A stretch of 35,383 nucleotides of DNA. Source: an uncultured Acidimicrobiaceae bacterium (GTDB lineage: Bacteria; Actinomycetota; Acidimicrobiia; Spongiisociales; UBA5794). Below the pieces are notes generated by a model, which saw only the letters and a list, made by a program, of their open reading frames with translations, did no database searches and was not told where the DNA came from. The stretch spans positions 1-35,383 of the forward strand of contig CAMYKI010000026.1 of assembly GCA_947258985.1 (NCBI GenBank), in the 5' to 3' direction. The position numbers and the translations under genes are program-made. This document shows, in pieces, positions 24,648-31,823 of this stretch; within the stretch, counting starts at the first letter, position 1, and the number at the start of each line of letters is the position of its first letter.

Positions 24648-25337
24648 TTAGGGGCGGGCGGTTGCCTGGTAGCCGAGAACCCTGCGTAAGCCCCAGCGGA
24701 ACTGGGAGATGCCGGCGACCGTGGTTGCTGTATCAAGGGCCGGCCCGGTAAGGATCGGGAAGGTCTCCGGGTCGAGTTGCGAGATCAGGCTCGTCCATTG
24801 ATCGGCGTAGGCCTCCTTGGGCTGGAGGTGCACGCGGGGGATCTCCCAGAGCACGAACCCGATGGTGTAGGTGAGGGCGGCATAGAACACACGGATTGCT
24901 TCGTCCATAGACACACCGTCATCGGTCATTTCGCCGAAGAACCCTTCGAGGATGTCAAAGACAGCGGGAATCGTTATCCGCCCATTGGCAAGGAGCCTCG
25001 CAAGGGTGGGATGGGCTATCGCGGCTTCGCGAAACTCTGAGAAGAAGTCGAACAGCCCTTGTTGCCAGCTTTCGTGGGAAGGCACCTCGAGGTCCTCGAA
25101 CAGTCGGGCGGCAATCTTGTCCAGAAGGTCTTCTTTGTTGTTCACGTAGCCGTACAGAGTCATCGTCCCCACCCCGAGATGCTTAGCCAACGCTGGCATA
25201 GAAAGCCCTCCAAGGCCGTAATCGTCGGCAAGCCGAATCGCCTCGTCGATCACCTCCGGAGTTGTGAGTCGTTTCGGGCGACCTACACGCTTGCTCTCAC
25301 CCCCGGCTGTGTTGGTCGGCGAGGTGTCTTTGCTCAT
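24648..25337 (-). CDS. TetR-family transcriptional regulator
   Basis: A 229-residue DNA-binding repressor. After a polar N-terminal tail, the TetR_N helix-turn-helix runs RLTTPEVIDEAIRLADDYG, LSMPALAKHLGVGTMTLYGYVNNKEDLLD (about 26-75), a canonical TetR recognition region. The remaining about 150 residues form the all-helical ligand-binding/dimerisation domain. ATG 25337 (MSKDTSPTN) is chosen because GGGAG lies 7-8 bases upstream; a GTG at 25349 is in frame but poorly placed. It is divergent from the SRPBCC gene, and two similar palindromes in the shared 84-base region overlap the predicted SRPBCC promoter, so it probably represses that gene and possibly itself. The ligand is unknown. Confidence 0.92.
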   Translation of the reverse strand: MSKDTSPTNTAGGESKRVGRPKRLTTPEVIDEAIRLADDYGLGGLSMPALAKHLGVGTMTLYGYVNNKEDLLDKIAARLFEDLEVPSHESWQQGLFDFFSEFREAAIAHPTLARLLANGRITIPAVFDILEGFFGEMTDDGVSMDEAIRVFYAALTYTIGFVLWEIPRVHLQPKEAYADQWTSLISQLDPETFPILTGPALDTATTVAGISQFRWGLRRVLGYQATARP

Positions 25338-25349
25338 GGCATCTCCCAC

Positions 25350-25377
25350 TTGACATATTTTCCGTACGCGTTACATT
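25350..25377 (+). promoter_or_regulatory. Predicted promoter of the SRPBCC gene
   Basis: Consensus -35 TTGACA (25350-25355), 16-base spacer, -10-like TACATT (25372-25377). Transcription would start near 25384, about 38 bases before the ATG. Both operator-like palindromes overlap this region. Confidence 0.5.
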
Positions 25378-25397
25378 AACTTCTCGTAAGCCTTACG
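25363..25397. promoter_or_regulatory. Two TetR-type operator-like palindromes
   Basis: CGTAAGCCTTACG (25385-25397) is a perfect 6-bp inverted repeat around one base. CGTACGCGTTACA (25363-25375) matches it at 10 of 13 positions. Their starts are 22 bases apart, about two helical turns. The first lies in the -35/-10 spacer and the second at the expected transcription start, an arrangement suited to repression by the divergent TetR protein. Confidence 0.55.
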
Positions 25398-25421
25398 ACA
25401 AATGGGAAGGGCAGCGGAGTG

Positions 25422-25892
25422 ATGACCGATTTCACAAACACCATCAGGATCGAGCGACCGATCAACGAGGTCTTCTCGTACCTCTCCGACCTGGAGCGCA
25501 TCCCAGAGTGGAACTGGGCAATCGCCGACACCAAGCAGATCACCCCTGGGCCGATTGCGGTGGGGACTCGATATCGACAAACCCGAACCGTCCCGCGGCC
25601 GGCTACCGAGATCCTCGAGTTGACTACTTTGGATCCAGACCAGCGCATCGAAGTCCGGGGCGTCTTGGCCGGCATCGCAGCACACCTCACCTACCTACTG
25701 ACAGACGACAGTTCGGGGACCGTGCTGACGAACACGGTGAGTCTCGACGCCGACGGTCCCGTCCGCCTGCTCGCTCCGATCCTCGGTCGGAAAATCGCCG
25801 GCGCAGTGGCCAGCAACCTCAACGACCTGAAGACTCGACTCGAGGCACCAGAGGGCACCACCAGGACAGAAGCACTGGATCTTGATCACTGA
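25422..25892 (+). CDS. SRPBCC-superfamily (polyketide cyclase/START-like) protein
   Basis: A 156-residue cytoplasmic protein with the SRPBCC helix-grip fold pattern. The N-terminal strand IRIERPINEVFSYLSDLERIPEWNW is the hallmark (I-x-x-P-x-x-x-V-F/W-x-x-L/I-x-D). G-x-x-Y-R-Q-T strands follow, and the C-terminal helix is GRKIAGAVASNLNDLKTRLE. Such proteins bind hydrophobic ligands; the specific ligand is unknown. The GTG at 25419 and the ATG at 25422 are adjacent; I chose the ATG, with GGGAAGG about 11 bases upstream. It diverges from the TetR gene and is probably its main target, suggesting induction by a small lipophilic compound. Confidence 0.85.
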   Translation: MTDFTNTIRIERPINEVFSYLSDLERIPEWNWAIADTKQITPGPIAVGTRYRQTRTVPRPATEILELTTLDPDQRIEVRGVLAGIAAHLTYLLTDDSSGTVLTNTVSLDADGPVRLLAPILGRKIAGAVASNLNDLKTRLEAPEGTTRTEALDLDH

Positions 25893-26028
25893 GGAGAACC
25901 TGGCGCGGCTCGCAGGACTCCCCTACCTCATCGTGGCTGTGACCGGTGGCTTTGGCGGGCTGGTCGTGCGCCGCTTGCGGGACGCGCGATACGCAAATGG
26001 CATTCGCGGGAGCCAGTCTGCGTGGTGA
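25882..26028 (+). CDS. Possible small membrane peptide, 48 aa
   Basis: A TTG-initiated frame overlaps the last codons of the SRPBCC gene and continues to a TGA at 26026-26028. The predicted peptide (begins MITEENLARLAG) has one hydrophobic stretch, LPYLIVAVTGGFGGLVV, flanked by RRLRDAR, as in a single-pass small protein. No ribosome binding site is convincing (AGGA about 15 bases upstream). It could be chance or the remnant of a longer gene in this otherwise empty 153-base gap. Confidence 0.2.
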   Translation: MITEENLARLAGLPYLIVAVTGGFGGLVVRRLRDARYANGIRGSQSAW

Positions 26029-26045
26029 CCGACCGCTATCAAGCG

Positions 26046-26618
26046 CTAGGTGGCCCGACGTGTGAAGTAGTGGAATGGGTACCAGGTGACGGCATGCGTC
26101 CAGCCCTCCCCTTCGTACCGCTTGATCAGCGCGGACCGGCGGAGCGCCGGAGCCGTCACCCGGACGTTCTCCCAGGGCGTGCCCCGGGGGGCGAAGAACA
26201 GCTTCAAGGGCGCGGCGCCAACTAGTTCATTGCCGTTGCGCCCTTCTTCCTCGAGTGCCGCAACCTCGTTGAATGCGGTCATCCCCGTCCTACAAATGAG
26301 GTCTGCACCGTGATCGGTTTCCGGCGTCGACAGATCGGTAAAGGCCGACGACCGTGCGAACCGCTGTTGTGCGGCCTGACGGCTCACGCCAAGGACCTCG
26401 CCCACATCGCTCCAGCTCAGGCCGGCGTGGCGCCCCGCGTCAACCCAGCGGTGCAGCGAGTGGCCTGCTTCGTCGGCGACGATGTCGGCGGCGCGTATCA
26501 ACTGTCTGAAGTCATCGGCTGATGCCGTATCGAGGCTCTCCGCCGATCCGCCGGGCAGCTGTTCGACGGCCAAATCGGCGACGGTACCCCGAAGCTGATG
26601 CTCTGTACTGGCCCGCAT
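26046..26618 (-). CDS. HTH-containing protein of unknown target, 190 aa
   Basis: A small soluble protein with a helix-turn-helix near residues 67-89 (LSWSDVGEVLGVSRQAAQQRF), of the type seen in sigma-like or MerR/LuxR-like HTHs. The N-terminal 60 residues are acidic and helical (SADDFRQLIRAADIVADEAGHS). The C-terminal third (FFAPRGTPWENVRVTAPALRRSALIKRYEGEGWTHAVTWYPFHYF) is Trp/Tyr-rich and could be a ligand or interaction region. ATG 26618 has GGGAGA (26625-26630 on the minus strand) at good spacing. The upstream region is packed with TTGACA/TGTCAA half-sites, so autoregulation is likely. No family name is assigned. Confidence 0.75.
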   Translation of the reverse strand: MRASTEHQLRGTVADLAVEQLPGGSAESLDTASADDFRQLIRAADIVADEAGHSLHRWVDAGRHAGLSWSDVGEVLGVSRQAAQQRFARSSAFTDLSTPETDHGADLICRTGMTAFNEVAALEEEGRNGNELVGAAPLKLFFAPRGTPWENVRVTAPALRRSALIKRYEGEGWTHAVTWYPFHYFTRRAT

Positions 26619-26630
26619 ACGTTCTCTCCC

Positions 26631-26704
26631 GTCGTCAAGCGTCCATTGACAGTGGTGTCAACATACTATTGACATATCCGGAATGTCAAGACAACGTTGA
26701 CGAC
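26631..26704. promoter_or_regulatory. Nested palindromic operator with six TTGAC-type half-sites
   Basis: Two inner palindromes, TTGACA-N4-TGTCAA (26646-26661) and TTGACAT-N7-ATGTCAA (26669-26689), are enclosed by a perfect 8-bp outer inverted repeat, GTCGTCAA (26631-26638) and TTGACGAC (26697-26704). Half-sites alternate in orientation. The block lies directly upstream of the HTH gene start at 26618. Minus-strand TTGACA (26689-26684) with TATGTT 18 bases downstream could be the promoter itself. Confidence 0.6.
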
Positions 26705-27012
26705 AGGCTGACTGGACCAACAGTGAGCACCCCTCTGGGGATGCGGCGGTTTCCGATGGGTGGCGCTGCAGCGCCGCGTCTCGAGTCCTCCGCGATCAGA
26801 TTCGTCTTCGGGGGTGGCCGAGTGGCCCAACGAACCGCTCGGTATTGGCTTGTTGCGGGCGGTTGTGGGTAAGCGATCTCGCTATCGACGAACGCTGATC
26901 GCCGCGTCATGACCCCTGCGAAAACTCAGTGCGTGAACGGTTGTCGATCTTCGGTTTCTTGCCCTCCCGCCCTGCAGCGGCTTGACTAACAACGGTGCAA
27001 GAGGAAGTTCCG
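26705..27012. other. Intergenic region without a recognised gene
   Basis: About 310 bases between the HTH operator and the VanZ-like gene. It contains a perfect 14-bp palindrome GGCGCTGCAGCGCC (26762-26775) and a ribosome binding site GAGGAAG (27001-27007) for the next gene. Short open frames exist on both strands but have no start context or recognisable similarity. I see no convincing RNA gene. Confidence 0.6.
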
Positions 27013-27486
27013 ATGTCCGGAGGGCAATCGCAAACTGCCGGGACGGGAGCAGGATCCGTCGGCCTCTTCTTCACGGACCGGGAGACATTCCGGACCATCG
27101 ACTTGCTCCGCTTGCTCTACGCCGTGGCTGCCGTCGTCGCCTTTCTTCTGACCGAGGCTGGCAGGTCCGTCTACCGGCCGTACGTCTACGGGAACGGGAT
27201 CAACGATTTTGGGATCGCCGACAGCATGGGCAACCTGGGCGGAATCGTTGTGCAGATCTTCTTTTCGCTGGCGCTTCTGAACTCGCAGAAGAAGAAGGCC
27301 TTCAACGTCATTGGGTTCCTGGTTGCCGGCTACATCCTCTACGAGATCGTGCAGCCCTACCTGCCCAAGGGCGTGTTCGACTGGAAGGATATCTATGGGA
27401 CGATCATCGGTGGATTCGTCGCTGTCATGCTCCTTCTTCTACTGCGACTGATAGTCAAGAACAACAAGGTATTCATCAAGTTCTGA
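27013..27486 (+). CDS. Small VanZ-like membrane protein, 157 aa
   Basis: A predicted membrane protein with three to four hydrophobic helices: LLRLLYAVAAVVAFLLTEAG, GNLGGIVVQIFFSLALL, FNVIGFLVAGYILYEIV and TIIGGFVAVMLLLLLRLIV. The segment KGVFDWKDIYGTIIGG resembles the G/R-x-F-D-x-x-D-I-x-x-N-x-x-G motif of VanZ-like proteins, though NDFGIADSMGN is atypical; I assign the resemblance with low confidence. ATG 27013 is chosen because GAGGAAG ends 5 bases upstream. It stands alone, with about 300 bases before the sensor kinase gene. The chain ends in a basic NNKVFIKF tail. Role unknown. Confidence 0.7.
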   Translation: MSGGQSQTAGTGAGSVGLFFTDRETFRTIDLLRLLYAVAAVVAFLLTEAGRSVYRPYVYGNGINDFGIADSMGNLGGIVVQIFFSLALLNSQKKKAFNVIGFLVAGYILYEIVQPYLPKGVFDWKDIYGTIIGGFVAVMLLLLLRLIVKNNKVFIKF

Positions 27487-27785
27487 TCTATTCGCCGACA
27501 GCCACAGGTCTCTTCGAGTCAGGCGCCCCGGGTTCACCGACATGGGTAACCTGAAGCCACTCCAGGTGAGAGGACCTTCCATGGCGACAACACCGATACC
27601 GTCGCATATGGCGACACAAGCGGACCTGTCGCTGGACGCACCTCACCATTCCAGGCGGTCGAGCTCCACGCCTCGGGCACAACAGCTCACCGACAGGCAC
27701 CGACGCTACGCCGAATCGGCCATCGAATGGCCGGAGTCGGTGAAGTGCCTAGGGGTAACGGGTGAGTTGCTGGAGAACCCTGCCC
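27487..27785. other. Intergenic region upstream of the sensor kinase
   Basis: About 300 bases with no gene I can support. It contains a hairpin CGGCCAT-CGA-ATGGCCG (27717-27733) about 50 bases before the kinase start, without a T-run, and the kinase ribosome binding site GGAGAA (27772-27777). A short ATG frame from 27581 to 27793 exists but has biased, low-complexity composition and overlaps the kinase start. Confidence 0.5.
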
Positions 27786-28979
27786 ATGGCTGACTCGCGG
27801 GACGGCGGCGACATTGAGACAACACCGACGGGTGTTGCCGGCCGGACGATTGGTGAATCCACGCGTCTTCCGTCGCCTGGGTTGGACGTCGCCGTTGCGG
27901 TCATTGTCTTCGGTTTCAGTGTCGTGAACGTCGCTGCCCAGGACGCGGCGGGCGTCTCGGAGATCCCAATTGCCGGGTTTCTCATGTTGGCCGTTGGCAG
28001 CGCCGCCCTGTTCTGGCGACGCAGCCGGCCGCTGACGGTGTTGGGGGTTGCGCTCACAATGACGCTCGCCTGGACGGCGTTCGGCTATCCGGGCAATCCG
28101 GTATTCCACGTCCTGGTGTCGCTGTATGCGGTTGGTCGGTACTTCCCGGAGGGGAGAGTCAGCCTGGCGGCGCTGGCTGGCGCACTCGCGGTTGTCGGTT
28201 TCGGCCAGGTGAGGGATGACGACCCTGTCTCTGACCTGGTCACGGCACTGGTTGTGACGGCGCTGCCGTGGTACGTGGGTCGTCGGCTCCGGATCCGGGC
28301 GGCTGCCGCCCGGGAGCGTGCCGAGCATCTGGAATGGAAGCGGGCCGCCGAAGCCCAGCGGGCCATTGCCGACGCCCGCGCCGGTATAGCGCGCGAACTC
28401 CACGATGTTGTCGCCCACAACGTGAGCGTGATGACGGTGCAGGCCGGTGTTGCCCGATTGGTGGTCAAGGATGACCCTGACCAAGCTCAGGAGGCGATTG
28501 GAGCCGTGGAACAAGCCGGGCGCAGGGCTCTCGACGAGCTGCGTCATCTTCTCGGCGTGTTGCGTCCTGAGACGGCCTCTGGCGAGCTCGGTCCGCAGCC
28601 GGCCCTGAACCAGATTCACGAACTCGTCGTTCAACTCCGGCAGACCGGGATGAGCATCTCTTTGGTCGCGGACATCCCGTCGGAGGTTCCAGTCAGGGTG
28701 GACTTGTTTGCGTACCGAATTGTCCAAGAAGCACTCACGAATGTGCTCAAACACGGCGGAGTCGACGCCGCCGCCCAGGTGCATCTCGAAGAAGCCGATG
28801 GTCACCTCGACATCGAGGTGACCAACACAGGAAAGGCGACAACGACACTGGGCGGATCAGGCCAGGGGATCGTCGGAATGCAGGAACGCGCTATTTTGCT
28901 GGGCGGTACCTTCGAAGCCGGGCCACGGCCCGAAGGCGGGTTCCGGGTCCGAGCACGATTGCCGATTGGAGAGCAGTGA
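27786..28979 (+). CDS. Two-component sensor histidine kinase (HisKA_3 / NarL-partner type)
   Basis: A 397-residue membrane kinase. The N-terminal half (about 34-165) holds roughly five to six hydrophobic helices with very short loops and no separate extracellular sensor domain, as in intramembrane-sensing kinases linked to ABC transporters. The HisKA_3 dimerisation domain carries the phospho-acceptor His206 in ARELHDVVAHNVSVM. The ATP-binding domain has the N-box FAYRIVQEALTNVLKHGG and G-box GSGQGIVGMQER. ATG 27786 has GGAGAA 8 bases upstream. The stop overlaps the response-regulator start by four bases (GTGA), fixing the partner. The ABC transporter genes just downstream suggest response to an envelope stress or peptide antibiotic (inference). 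Confidence 0.93.
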   Translation: MADSRDGGDIETTPTGVAGRTIGESTRLPSPGLDVAVAVIVFGFSVVNVAAQDAAGVSEIPIAGFLMLAVGSAALFWRRSRPLTVLGVALTMTLAWTAFGYPGNPVFHVLVSLYAVGRYFPEGRVSLAALAGALAVVGFGQVRDDDPVSDLVTALVVTALPWYVGRRLRIRAAAARERAEHLEWKRAAEAQRAIADARAGIARELHDVVAHNVSVMTVQAGVARLVVKDDPDQAQEAIGAVEQAGRRALDELRHLLGVLRPETASGELGPQPALNQIHELVVQLRQTGMSISLVADIPSEVPVRVDLFAYRIVQEALTNVLKHGGVDAAAQVHLEEADGHLDIEVTNTGKATTTLGGSGQGIVGMQERAILLGGTFEAGPRPEGGFRVRARLPIGEQ

Positions 28980-29653
28980 GCATCAGGGTTGCCATCGTTG
29001 ACGATCAGGCTCTGGTGCGTGGTGGTTTTGCCACGATGCTCGGTCTTCAGGACGACATCGAAGTAGTCGCTGAGGCCGGCGACGGTGCGGCCGCAGTCGA
29101 GATCGCCCGTGCCCATCGCCCCGATGTGATTCTGATGGACATCCGCATGCCGGAGATGGATGGCCTCGCGGCCACCCAGGCCATAGTCGAGATCGCCGAT
29201 TGGCCGGTGAAGGTGTTGATCCTCACCACCTTCGATCCGGACGAGTACGTGTACAACGCCCTGCGGGCAGGAGCCAGCGGCTTTGTCCTCAAAGACATCT
29301 CGCCTGAGGATCTGGTCTCAGCGGTTCGCACCGTGGCCGACGGTGGGGCCCTATTGGCTCCATCGGTGACACGACGACTGATCGGTCGGTTTGCGGCACC
29401 CCCGTCCCTCGACTCATTGGTGGTGTCTCGCCTCGACCGGCTCACCAGCCGGGAGCGGGAGGTCCTTGTCGCCGTCGCCGCCGGATCGAGCAACAACGAG
29501 ATCGCAGAGGACCTGTTCGTAGGTGCCGCAACCGTCAAGTCACATGTCTCGAGCGTCCTCACCAAACTTGGGCTCACCAACCGCGCCCAAGCGGTCGCGT
29601 TCGCCTATGAGAGCGGGCTGGTCAAGCCCGGCGACAGCGACATCGGCTTCTGA
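28976..29653 (+). CDS. NarL/FixJ-family response regulator
   Basis: A 225-residue regulator with an N-terminal receiver domain and a C-terminal LuxR-type HTH. The receiver has the acidic pair Asp9-Asp10 (AIVDDQALVR), phospho-acceptor Asp55 (VILMDIRMPEMDG), and the conserved Thr and Lys (ILTTFD, FVLKDISPEDL). The HTH (about 155-215) has LTSREREVLVAVAAGSSNNEIAEDLFVGAATVKSHVSSVLTKLG. The start is GTG 28976, overlapping the kinase stop (GTGA). A G/C palindrome just downstream of its stop, ahead of the ABC ATPase gene, is a plausible binding site. No unusual residues are seen. Confidence 0.95.
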   Translation: MSIRVAIVDDQALVRGGFATMLGLQDDIEVVAEAGDGAAAVEIARAHRPDVILMDIRMPEMDGLAATQAIVEIADWPVKVLILTTFDPDEYVYNALRAGASGFVLKDISPEDLVSAVRTVADGGALLAPSVTRRLIGRFAAPPSLDSLVVSRLDRLTSREREVLVAVAAGSSNNEIAEDLFVGAATVKSHVSSVLTKLGLTNRAQAVAFAYESGLVKPGDSDIGF

Positions 29654-29659
29654 ACCGTC

Positions 29660-29675
29660 TCCCCCTATTGGGGGA
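29660..29675. promoter_or_regulatory. Palindrome TCCCCC-N4-GGGGGA before the ABC transporter genes
   Basis: A perfect 6-bp inverted repeat around TATT, immediately after the response-regulator stop, with a further TTCCCCC half-site at about 29702-29708. It lies about 120 bases upstream of the ABC ATPase start. It could be a response-regulator operator or a short hairpin; there is no T-run to make it a typical terminator. Confidence 0.35.
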
Positions 29676-29794
29676 TAGCTGGACAGCCGGCAACGGGAAT
29701 CTTCCCCCAAACGGTTGAGGCGCGAATCCCTCCGTTGCCCGGAGACAGCCACCCCTCACGTACTTACCTTGAGAGCAAGCACCAAGGAGGGCCA

Positions 29795-30784
29795 ATGGCA
29801 CATCGAACCCGAGAAACAGAACGTATCCACCCTCAGCCCCGGCAACTTCGAGATCGATCGCTCACGCTGGAAATCGATTCTCTGACCAAAAGCTACGGGG
29901 ACACCACCGTGGTCGACGGGCTCACATTCACCGTCCAACCCGGTCGGGTCACCGGATTCCTCGGTCCCAACGGATCGGGCAAGTCCACCACAATGAAAAT
30001 GCTGCTCGGTCTGGCATCAGCGGACAAGGGCCGAGCCACCATCGGCGGTATCCCGTACCGAAACCTGTCCGATCCGGCCCGAACTCTGGGTGTGGTCCTG
30101 GAACCAAACGCCTTCCATCCCGGTCGCAGCGGCCGGAACCATCTTCGCATCCAGGCCGAAGCCACTGGGATCCCCGCTAGCCAGGTGGACGAGGTGCTGC
30201 GTCTCGTCGACCTAAGCCCCGAAGCCGCCAACCGACGGGTCGGCACCTACTCGCTTGGCATGAAGCAACGACTCTCGCTGGCGTTGGCGCTACTCGGCGA
30301 CCCACCAGTCCTCGTTCTCGACGAACCCGGCAACGGCCTCGATCCGCGCGGCATCCGAACACTTCGAGACAACCTGGCAACACGGGCAGCCAACGGCGAC
30401 ACCGTCTTCGTATCGAGCCATCTCCTCAGCGAAGTCGAACAGCTCGCCGACGATCTCGTCGTCATCAATGAGGGCCGGCTAGTCGCAGCAGGATCGATCA
30501 ACGACCTGCGCAACCCGACTGCTCTGGTGCGAACCACTGCTCCCGAGGAGTTGGCCGTCGCTCTCGAGCACATCGGAGGGAAGGTCAAGCGCCAGGAAGC
30601 AGACACGTTGATTGTGGAAGGCCTTTCAACAGAGGACATCGGAGAACTCGCCTATCACCAGAGTGTCGTCCTTCACGAGCTGTCGTTGCACGAGGGCTCG
30701 CTCGAAGAGATGTTCATGGCATGGACCGGCAATGCGTCCAGCGCCAACCCATCGATATCAGGAAGGAATGAGGTCCCCGCATGA
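29795..30784 (+). CDS. ABC-2 type transporter ATP-binding protein
   Basis: A 329-residue ATPase. Walker A GPNGSGKST is at about 57-65, the signature YSLGMKQRL replaces LSGGQ as is usual for the BcrA/NatA-like drug and peptide exporters, and Walker B VLVLDEPGNGLDP follows. The C-terminal about 80 residues form the small accessory domain of this subfamily. ATG 29795 is chosen because AAGGAGG ends 4 bases upstream; the frame upstream lacks family similarity. Its TGA overlaps the permease ATG (ATGA). With the preceding two-component system it resembles bacitracin-resistance or lantibiotic-immunity modules, but the substrate is unknown. Confidence 0.93.
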   Translation: MAHRTRETERIHPQPRQLRDRSLTLEIDSLTKSYGDTTVVDGLTFTVQPGRVTGFLGPNGSGKSTTMKMLLGLASADKGRATIGGIPYRNLSDPARTLGVVLEPNAFHPGRSGRNHLRIQAEATGIPASQVDEVLRLVDLSPEAANRRVGTYSLGMKQRLSLALALLGDPPVLVLDEPGNGLDPRGIRTLRDNLATRAANGDTVFVSSHLLSEVEQLADDLVVINEGRLVAAGSINDLRNPTALVRTTAPEELAVALEHIGGKVKRQEADTLIVEGLSTEDIGELAYHQSVVLHELSLHEGSLEEMFMAWTGNASSANPSISGRNEVPA

Positions 30785-31527
30785 AGAACCCTCAACTCGT
30801 CAGGTCAGAAATCCGCAGAATCACAACCACCAGAATGCCGCTCGCCTTCCTAGTCATGCTCGGCGCATTTGCCGCTCTCAACGCAGCGGTCGTCGCATGG
30901 GGGGCCGACGCAGACGGGACACAGGCATTCCTGTCGACAGCCCTTGACCAGCAGTCCCTGGTCTCCTTCTCAGCGAACTCGGTGATTATCGCCGGGATCT
31001 TTGGAGCCACCGCGATCGCCCGCGGGTACGGACACGGGACCGTGGTCCACATCTTCCTCGCGACCCCGCGGCGGCTCCACGCCCAGGTCGCCCAGTTCAC
31101 CGCCGTTGCGCTCGGCGGCGCCGTCTTGGGTCTCGCCGGGCTTGTAATGACAACAGCAGCGGTCGTAGCGGCTCTGCCCAGCACTGACTACGGATTCATG
31201 ATCTCAATCGGCGACATGGTTCGGCTGCTTGCGGCGTCGTCATTCGCCGGAGCAGCTGGGGCGTTGCTCGGCGCCGGCATCGGAGCCGTGGTGCGCAATA
31301 CCGGCGGAGCCGTCACCGGCGCCGTCCTGATGCTGGTCATGGCTCCACCACTCATTGTGCAGATCGCCGGCGGAGCAGCCGACTGGATCCCGCCGACTCT
31401 CGCCAACGTCGTCTCCGGAGTCAGCAACGAGGTGACGGTGCTCGTGGCGATCGTTGCACTCGTCCTCTGGGCTGGCGTCCCGGCAACCATTGGACTCATC
31501 TCGACCGTAAAACGCGACGTCATCTGA
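30781..31527 (+). CDS. ABC-2 type transporter permease
   Basis: A 248-residue membrane protein with six predicted helices, for example LVMLGAFAALNAAVVAWG, GAVLGLAGLVMTTAAVVAAL, AGAAGALLGAGIGAVVRNTGGAV and VTVLVAIVALVLWAGVPATIGL. The segment TAIARGYGHGTVVHIFLATPRRLHAQVAQF matches the cytoplasmic loop of ABC-2 permeases that follows helix 2. The ATG at 30781 overlaps the ATPase stop by four bases, so the two are translationally coupled and form the transport complex. A 20-bp hairpin follows its stop after 31 bases. Confidence 0.9.
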   Translation: MKNPQLVRSEIRRITTTRMPLAFLVMLGAFAALNAAVVAWGADADGTQAFLSTALDQQSLVSFSANSVIIAGIFGATAIARGYGHGTVVHIFLATPRRLHAQVAQFTAVALGGAVLGLAGLVMTTAAVVAALPSTDYGFMISIGDMVRLLAASSFAGAAGALLGAGIGAVVRNTGGAVTGAVLMLVMAPPLIVQIAGGAADWIPPTLANVVSGVSNEVTVLVAIVALVLWAGVPATIGLISTVKRDVI

Positions 31528-31557
31528 ATACCGAGCGGGAACCATCCCAATGTGGAG

Positions 31558-31607
31558 TGCGCCCCTGTTGCATCGCACAGAACAACCTTGCGATCAACCG
31601 GGGCGCA
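31558..31607. terminator. Long imperfect hairpin between convergent transporter genes
   Basis: GCGCCCCTGTTGCATCGCA (31559-31577) pairs with TGCGATCAACCGGGGCGC (31589-31606) with one mismatch and one bulged C around an 11-base loop; a T-A pair extends the base. It follows the ABC-2 permease stop and precedes the convergent genes. The stem is terminator-like in position but lacks a T-run, so a transcript-stabilising or repeat element is an alternative. Confidence 0.55.
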
Positions 31608-31656
31608 GCCATGCCCGGACACCATGTCGGCAGGTCGAGGGCGGCTTCGACCCGGA

Positions 31657-31818
31657 CTAGAAGGGACTCGGTCGATCCGGGTGGAGCTTCTTGTACAGGT
31701 CGACCGCTTCGTCGAGGTAGTTGACCCCGCACACGAGGGCAGCGCTCGAATAGGCCGAGCACTCCCCTGTCTTCACATATCGAGACGATTGGCGCCGGCA
31801 CCACCATCCGCCGGTCAC
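31657..31818 (-). CDS. Possible small protein, 53 aa, downstream of the ABC exporter pair
   Basis: A GTG-initiated frame begins 5 bases after the stop of the exporter gene at 31824 on the same strand. The peptide ends VNYLDEAVDLYKKLHPDRPSPF, with a Cys-containing middle (KTGECSAYSSAALVCG) and a plausible helix. Codon choice in this stretch is GC-rich at third positions like its neighbours. No Shine-Dalgarno is visible; translation could be coupled to the exporter gene. No family is recognised. Without it, 31657-31823 would be non-coding. Confidence 0.35.
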   Translation of the reverse strand: MTGGWWCRRQSSRYVKTGECSAYSSAALVCGVNYLDEAVDLYKKLHPDRPSPF

Positions 31819-31823
31819 TGCTG

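Noticed and set aside
26810-26880. tRNA-like string GGTGGCCGAGTGGCC reminiscent of tRNA-Ser/Leu D-arms
   Set aside because: No matching acceptor stem, anticodon arm or T-loop (GTTCRA) could be found at the right distances.
27581-27793. 70-codon ATG frame before the sensor kinase
   Set aside because: Low-complexity His/Ser/Arg-rich composition, no family, and overlap with the kinase start; kept only as intergenic.
27687-28805. 372-codon minus-strand frame opposite the sensor kinase
   Set aside because: Antisense to a complete kinase whose stop couples to its regulator; no recognisable domain.
31558-31607. Integron attC-like recombination site
   Set aside because: The imperfect palindrome has a bulge, but the required outer RYYYAAC and GTTRRRY core sites are absent and there is no integrase or gene cassette context.
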